Of a stretch of DNA of 37,108 nt, positions 33,247 to 37,108 are shown one piece after another. Positions within the stretch are counted from its first letter, which is position 1. Every line of letters begins with the position of its first letter. The translations under genes and the position numbers were made by a program. Origin of the DNA: a virus; IMG/VR virus record IMGVR_UViG_3300042121_000056, positions 1-37,108 of that record. One strand, 5' to 3'. A model generated the notes under the pieces. The model worked only from the letters and a program-made list of their open reading frames with translations, ran no database searches and was not told where the DNA came from.

Positions 33247-36170
33247 TTCGCACCGACCGTTTCACGATCGACGTGGACACCTTTGCGGCGGAACGCCGCC
33301 GAATCCTCGAACGCTCCGACGAGCGCCTGACCGATCCGGTGCGCGCAGCCCTCACCCGGCTGGGTCTGCCCGGCTGGGAGGACGGCATCATCGCCGCCGC
33401 CTTGGACATCTTCGACGAAACCACCCGCGAGGAAATCGACGAGTGGAACCCCATCATCGACGACATGCGCGATGAGTTCGAGCGGGAACTGCGCGAAACC
33501 CTGCACAAGACCAAGCCCTCCGAGGAGGGTCAGTTCGACCATCAGGTCGAGCGCATGGTGCGCTGGCTCTCCACCTACTCGGTGAACGCCGGAACCGAAG
33601 CGGCCACCACCTCCGACCCGGACGGCGCGGTTGGGCTGGAGTGGGTGACCATGGGTGACAGTCATGTGCGGGAGACCCACGTGGAAACCAACGGGGAGAC
33701 AGTCCCCTCCGGCCAGCCCTTCGACGTCGCGGGATATGAACTTCTCTATCCGGGGCAACCAGTTGGCCCCCCCGAAATCTGGATCAACTGCCGATGTGTG
33801 TGTAGGCCGTATCTTTTGGATGAAGCGGCAGTAAAGTCTGACGCATGGAATACGAAGAAAGATTCTGGAGCAAAGTTCAGCCCGACGATGACGGATGCCT
33901 CCTCTGGACAGCAGCGGTTGACAGCACCGGCTACGGCAAATGGACCGTCAACGGCCTCGGGACCTTCAAGGCTCACCGTTGGGCATGGGCAGAGCGATAT
34001 GGGAGCGTTCCTGACCAACTCGACCACCTATGCCACACCCGCGCAGTTGCCGAGGGAAAGTGTCGTGGTGGACGGTGCAAGCACCGACTCTGTGTCAATC
34101 CAGATCACCTTGAACCCGCGACCCCACTCCAACAGGCTGAGCGACGGGTCAAGCCGCCCATCGGAGGATTCAATGGCAACGGACTCAAAACCCACTGCGC
34201 CAAAGGCCACCTTTACGACGAGCGAAACACCCGCTGGAGCAGGCGAGGAGACGGAAGCAGGTTCCGGCAGTGCCGTGAATGCGAGCGCATTCGCACCCAC
34301 GCCCGGCGGAAACCCGGCGTCCGAGGCCCCAAGCGCCGGGACGTTTGGGGCCAGCCCAGAGAGTGACACGCCGGAGGAAGACGACGACGCGCCGATGGTT
34401 CCGTCCGAGGAAGAGTTCGAGCCGGTGCCGTGGTACGGCGTCCTAGCTCCCGAAGGTGTCCCGTCCGGGGATGGCCGATCCTTTACTACGGGCGGGCTGA
34501 GCTACCGCGAACTGCCCCTGCCGTTGAAGGCAATGTTCACCGACGACGAGGGCCACAAGGGGTCTGTCATCGTGGGCCGCATCGACCGCATCTGGCGCGA
34601 AGAGGGCCTCGTCAAGGGTGAGGGTGTGTTCGATTCCTCCGACGCCGCCTACGAAACGGTGCGCATGCTGGCTGAAGGCATGTGGCGTGGCGTGTCGGTG
34701 GATATTGACGACATGCAGGCGCAACTGTCCGAGGATGGCGAAAGCATGGAGGCCAGCGGGCGTATCTGCGCCGCCACCATCTGTGCCATTCCTGCTTTTT
34801 CCGAGGCTTTCGTCCAGATCGGAACATGGGCAGACGCCGGGGGGGTGTTGGACGACCAACAGCCCCCCGAGGAGTTCGCCGTTTCACGTGGAACGTTCGT
34901 CTCCGAATCTCCGTGGGACGGCAGCGCTTCGAGGTTCAGCGAGGAACAGTGGAAGCGCTCCTGCATCCTCCACGTCTGCGACGGCATGGAGAAGTCCTGC
35001 CACAAGCTGCCCATCCGGGAGCCGGGCGGTGCGCTTTCCCGCGCCGGAGTGCACGCCGCTGCCGGTCGCATCGGGCAGGCACAGGCATCCCCCGAGCAGA
35101 TTTCCGCGGCCAAGGCCAAGCTTCGCGGAGCCTACAAGGAACTTGGGGAAACGCCCCCTGAGAGCCTGACCGCCGGAGCGCCGATCATCACCCGTGACGG
35201 CCCCGGCTGGTGGACCAATCCAAAGGACACCGAGCGCATCACCGACTACTGGGTCCACGGGCCGGGGGCTGCCAAGATTCGGTGGTCAGCACCGGGGGAT
35301 TTCAATAGATGCCGCAGGCAGCTAATCAAGTACGTCCAGAACCCGAAATGGCTGGCGGGACTCTGTGCCAACCTCCATTACCGGGCACTCGGTATTTGGC
35401 CGGGCCAGCATTCAGGAAAGGTGCAGGACATGACACTCACCGCATCGGCAGGCACAGTGCTCTCCGCGGACTGGTTCAAGAACCCCAACCTCCCCGGCCC
35501 CACGCCGTTCACGGTCACGGACGAGGGTCGCGTGTACGGGCACGTCGCCACATGGGACACCTGCCACATCGGCCTGCCTATCGGGGACGAGGAAGGCGAG
35601 TGCACCACCGCGCCGCACTCGGGAGCCAATTACGCCTTCTTCCTGACCGGCGAAGTCCAGACCGACCTCGGCCCGGTGGCGGTCGGGCAGATCACCATGG
35701 GCGGAGGGCATGCCGATCACCGCGCAGGGTTCCGGGCCGCGATCAGCCACTACGACTCCACCTCCACCGCCGTCGCGGATGTGACCGCGGGCGAGGATGA
35801 CCATGGAATCTGGGTGGCAGGAGCGCTGCGCTCCACACTGACCGCGGAGCAGGTGCACGAACTGCGCGCTGCGGCGCTTTCCGGAGACTGGCGCACAGTG
35901 AAGGTGGGGACCGATGACCTCGAAATGATCGCAGCCCTCGCAGTGAATGTTCCCGGCTTCCCGATCCCGCGGCCCTCGATGCTGGTTGCCTCCAGCGGGC
36001 GTCCGGTGTCGCTGATAGCGGCCTCGATTCCGCTGGCAGAAGGTCAGGATGCCGGGGATACGGTGGAGATACCTACGACTCCGGCGGAGAAGTTCAACAT
36101 TGTGCGCTCCAAGTTCCGGCAATTGCAGGTTGCACGGGCCAAGGCCGCATTTAGCGAAGCAAGGGGATAG
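33243..36170 (+). CDS. MuF / capsid maturation protease fusion with internal overlapping gene
   Basis: 975 residues. 1-195: MuF-like head morphogenesis domain (helical, DHQVERMVRWLSTYSVNAGT, VTMGDSHVRETHVETNGETV, ending INCRCVCRPYL). About 202-374: low-complexity Ser/Thr/Pro/Ala linker that is the alternate frame of the HNH gene at 33845. About 384-540: capsid protease domain (VPWYGVLAPEGVPSGDGRSF...KGSVIVGRIDRIWREEGLVKGEGVF...MWRGVSVDIDD). 533-542 (GGVLDDQQPP) is palindrome copy 18. 557-640: DUF6582-like (WKRSCILHVCD...CHKLPIREPGGALSRAGVHAAAGRIGQA). 655-720: DGPGWWTNP...HYRALGIWPG. 735-975: a conserved actinophage domain (FKNPNLPGPTPFTVTDEGRVYGHVATWDTCHIG). An ATG at 34395 could start a separate protease. 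Fusions of MuF and protease are known; this interruption is not. Confidence 0.85.
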   Translation: MIRTDRFTIDVDTFAAERRRILERSDERLTDPVRAALTRLGLPGWEDGIIAAALDIFDETTREEIDEWNPIIDDMRDEFERELRETLHKTKPSEEGQFDHQVERMVRWLSTYSVNAGTEAATTSDPDGAVGLEWVTMGDSHVRETHVETNGETVPSGQPFDVAGYELLYPGQPVGPPEIWINCRCVCRPYLLDEAAVKSDAWNTKKDSGAKFSPTMTDASSGQQRLTAPATANGPSTASGPSRLTVGHGQSDMGAFLTNSTTYATPAQLPRESVVVDGASTDSVSIQITLNPRPHSNRLSDGSSRPSEDSMATDSKPTAPKATFTTSETPAGAGEETEAGSGSAVNASAFAPTPGGNPASEAPSAGTFGASPESDTPEEDDDAPMVPSEEEFEPVPWYGVLAPEGVPSGDGRSFTTGGLSYRELPLPLKAMFTDDEGHKGSVIVGRIDRIWREEGLVKGEGVFDSSDAAYETVRMLAEGMWRGVSVDIDDMQAQLSEDGESMEASGRICAATICAIPAFSEAFVQIGTWADAGGVLDDQQPPEEFAVSRGTFVSESPWDGSASRFSEEQWKRSCILHVCDGMEKSCHKLPIREPGGALSRAGVHAAAGRIGQAQASPEQISAAKAKLRGAYKELGETPPESLTAGAPIITRDGPGWWTNPKDTERITDYWVHGPGAAKIRWSAPGDFNRCRRQLIKYVQNPKWLAGLCANLHYRALGIWPGQHSGKVQDMTLTASAGTVLSADWFKNPNLPGPTPFTVTDEGRVYGHVATWDTCHIGLPIGDEEGECTTAPHSGANYAFFLTGEVQTDLGPVAVGQITMGGGHADHRAGFRAAISHYDSTSTAVADVTAGEDDHGIWVAGALRSTLTAEQVHELRAAALSGDWRTVKVGTDDLEMIAALAVNVPGFPIPRPSMLVASSGRPVSLIAASIPLAEGQDAGDTVEIPTTPAEKFNIVRSKFRQLQVARAKAAFSEARG
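33845..34366 (+). CDS. HNH endonuclease nested in another frame of the MuF/protease gene
   Basis: 173 residues, shifted frame, wholly inside the 975-codon gene. Motifs in order: ERFWSKVQPDDDGCLLWTAAVDSTGYGKW, AHRWAWAERYGSVPDQLDHLCH (AHR and catalytic DH), CVNPDHLEPATPLQQAERR (N and H), and a C-terminal zinc knuckle CAKGHLYDERNT...FRQCREC. It has every feature of a phage HNH and is better supported by homology pattern than the outer frame here. No ribosome site; TAAAGT lies seven bases before the ATG, a possible leaderless promoter. Likely a homing insertion that kept the outer frame open. Confidence 0.85.
   Translation: MEYEERFWSKVQPDDDGCLLWTAAVDSTGYGKWTVNGLGTFKAHRWAWAERYGSVPDQLDHLCHTRAVAEGKCRGGRCKHRLCVNPDHLEPATPLQQAERRVKPPIGGFNGNGLKTHCAKGHLYDERNTRWSRRGDGSRFRQCRECERIRTHARRKPGVRGPKRRDVWGQPRE
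34839..34868. repeat. Dispersed palindrome, copy 18, only copy in the rightward arm
   Basis: Core TGTTGG-ACGA-CCAACA (34846-34861) in the MuF/protease gene, read as GVLDDQQPP on the plus strand. Confidence 0.9.
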
Positions 36171-36175
36171 CGGAT

Positions 36176-36319
36176 ATGGGATGCAACTGCGGATCGAAGA
36201 AGGCTGGCAAGGAAAGCTTCAAGGTGACCTTCGCCGATGGCACTACCAAGGTCGTCAGTTCCGAAACGGAAGCGCGGGCGGCGGTTGCCCGGCGTGGCGG
36301 TAGCTACGTTAAGCAGTGA
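36176..36319 (+). CDS. Small Cys-containing phage protein
   Basis: 47 residues; AAGGGGA upstream of the ATG. MGCNCGSKK at the start and FKVTFADGTTKVVSSETEARAAVARRGGSYVKQ match a short protein (about 45-60 aa) that commonly follows the protease or precedes the capsid gene in actinophages. The N-terminal CxC could bind metal. Function unknown. Confidence 0.75.
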   Translation: MGCNCGSKKAGKESFKVTFADGTTKVVSSETEARAAVARRGGSYVKQ

Positions 36320-36373
36320 CAGGCTAGAGTGAGGCTTGCTGAACCAAACAGCTGAGCCTCCTCTCGGGTGGGT

Positions 36374-36406
36374 GAACACGCCGTCCACATCATGGACGGC
36401 GTGTTC
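36374..36406 (+). terminator. Strong terminator before the capsid gene
   Basis: Perfect 14-base stem (36374-36387, GAACACGCCGTCCA; 36393-36406), 5-base loop, followed by TTGTTTCCTCTACTCTT. The best rho-independent terminator in the window; it lets the capsid gene be controlled separately. Confidence 0.85.
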
Positions 36407-36516
36407 TTGTTTCCTCTACTCTTGTCGCAGCGGGACACTCTCCTTTGGCCGTAGGCCGTGTGTCGATTTGTAGCACCTCCACACGTACCTGCGTCCCCCA
36501 TAAAGGAGAAATCGCC
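36407..36516 (+). promoter_or_regulatory. Leader of the capsid gene
   Basis: 110 non-coding bases between the terminator and the capsid start, ending in AAAGGAG eight bases... before the ATG. A promoter is expected because of the terminator, but no convincing -35/-10 pair is seen. Confidence 0.4.
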
Positions 36517-37108
36517 ATGGGTGCCTTTGTAATTCCGACGGACATCGAGTCGCTCGATTCCGACGCCCTTGCTGAAGCCGTCGACGGCGCATTCGCTGCC
36601 GGACGCGCGCTGTCCGCAATCCCTGACGGGGAAATCACCGACGAGCAGATCGTCGAACTGGACGCTCTCCTTGAGTTCCACACCAACGCTTCCGCAGCGC
36701 TCGCCGCACGTCAGGCCGCTGCCGCCGAGCGCTCCGAGCGCCTTGCAGCTTCCCGTTCCGCGTTCACGACCGACCCCGGCGAGGACGAGGACCCCGAAGA
36801 CGGGGAGCCAGAGGAAGCGGAGGAGCCTGAAGCTTCGGAGCCTGCGCCTGCCGAGGAACCCCAGCCCCCGGCACCACCGACGGACGCCGCGAGTGCCCGG
36901 CGCTCCTTCGCTTCCCGGGCTGCCCGCAACGCCCCGCCCAAGGCGAAGAAAGCAGCCGTGACCCCGATCGCGCCGCGTGCTTCCCTCACGGCAGCAGCCG
37001 ACGTGCCGTCCTTTGCCGCAGGGCAGAAGTTCGGCTCCCTTGGTGAAGCCGCCAAGGCCATCGGCACCTCACTGCGCAACCTGCCAAAGAATGCCAAGCC
37101 GGGCACCT
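36517..37108 (+). CDS. Major capsid protein precursor, 3' end outside window
   Basis: 197 residues visible from ATG 36517 with AAAGGAG upstream. N-terminal helical region (IPDGEITDEQIVELDALLEFHTNASAALAARQAAAAERSERLAASR), an acidic Pro/Glu-rich segment (DPGEDEDPEDGEPEEAEEPE) and then RASLTAAADVPSFAAGQKFGSLGEAAKAIGTSL, which matches the start of the HK97-fold capsid region in actinophage capsid proteins. The first 150 residues probably act as an internal scaffold (delta domain) removed by the protease encoded upstream. Confidence 0.75.
   Translation, partial: MGAFVIPTDIESLDSDALAEAVDGAFAAGRALSAIPDGEITDEQIVELDALLEFHTNASAALAARQAAAAERSERLAASRSAFTTDPGEDEDPEDGEPEEAEEPEASEPAPAEEPQPPAPPTDAASARRSFASRAARNAPPKAKKAAVTPIAPRASLTAAADVPSFAAGQKFGSLGEAAKAIGTSLRNLPKNAKPGT

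Overview
The window is part of the genome of a tailed double-stranded DNA phage (or prophage) of a high-GC Gram-positive, most likely actinobacterial, host. Reasons: G+C-rich sequence; wall-to-wall small genes coupled by ATGA/GTGA/TGATG overlaps; a terminase - portal - MuF/protease - capsid order; and typically actinobacterial families (an Lsr2-type DNA-binding protein, a DUF4192 protein, Cas4-type exonuclease, many HNH endonucleases). No tRNA, rRNA, integrase, lysis or tail gene is visible, so the window is only part of the genome.

Layout. (1) 1-25.4 kb is transcribed leftward (minus strand), about 57 genes. From right to left: an Ala-rich coiled-coil protein, about 20 small proteins (many with Cys pairs that look zinc-binding), a DUF4192 protein, two large unknown proteins (433 and 301 aa), an Lsr2-like protein with two DNA-binding domains, SSB, a replication block (winged-helix protein, replication-initiator-like protein, DnaB/RecA-fold helicase), then small genes, two adjacent HNH endonucleases, and a recombination pair (Rad52-type annealing protein and Cas4-type exonuclease) with a lipoprotein gene between. 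(2) 25.45-26.2 kb is a divergent non-coding centre with two 50-bp tandem repeats, a second repeat pair and two strong hairpins. (3) 26.2-37.1 kb is transcribed rightward: a cassette of tiny, overlapping membrane and small proteins, a ParB-like protein, a probable small terminase, a ribbon-helix-helix protein, the large terminase, a DUF1360-like membrane protein, the portal, a 975-aa MuF/capsid-protease fusion and the start of the major capsid precursor. By comparison with usual actinophage maps, (3) is the left end and (1) the right end of a linear genome, so the centre may hold the joined ends.

Main unusual features. A dispersed palindrome, TGTTGG-N4-CCAACA with G/C-rich flanks, occurs 18 times. 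Most copies sit just after a stop codon and 13-90 bp before the next start, two lie directly downstream of near-consensus promoters, and several are inside genes; three of these, in unrelated genes on both strands, are read in the same frame as (V/L)LDDQQP. Second, a complete HNH endonuclease gene (33845-34366) is nested in another frame inside the MuF/protease gene, which stays open across it as a low-complexity linker. Third, six of the first nine genes of the rightward arm encode single-span membrane peptides of 30-54 residues.
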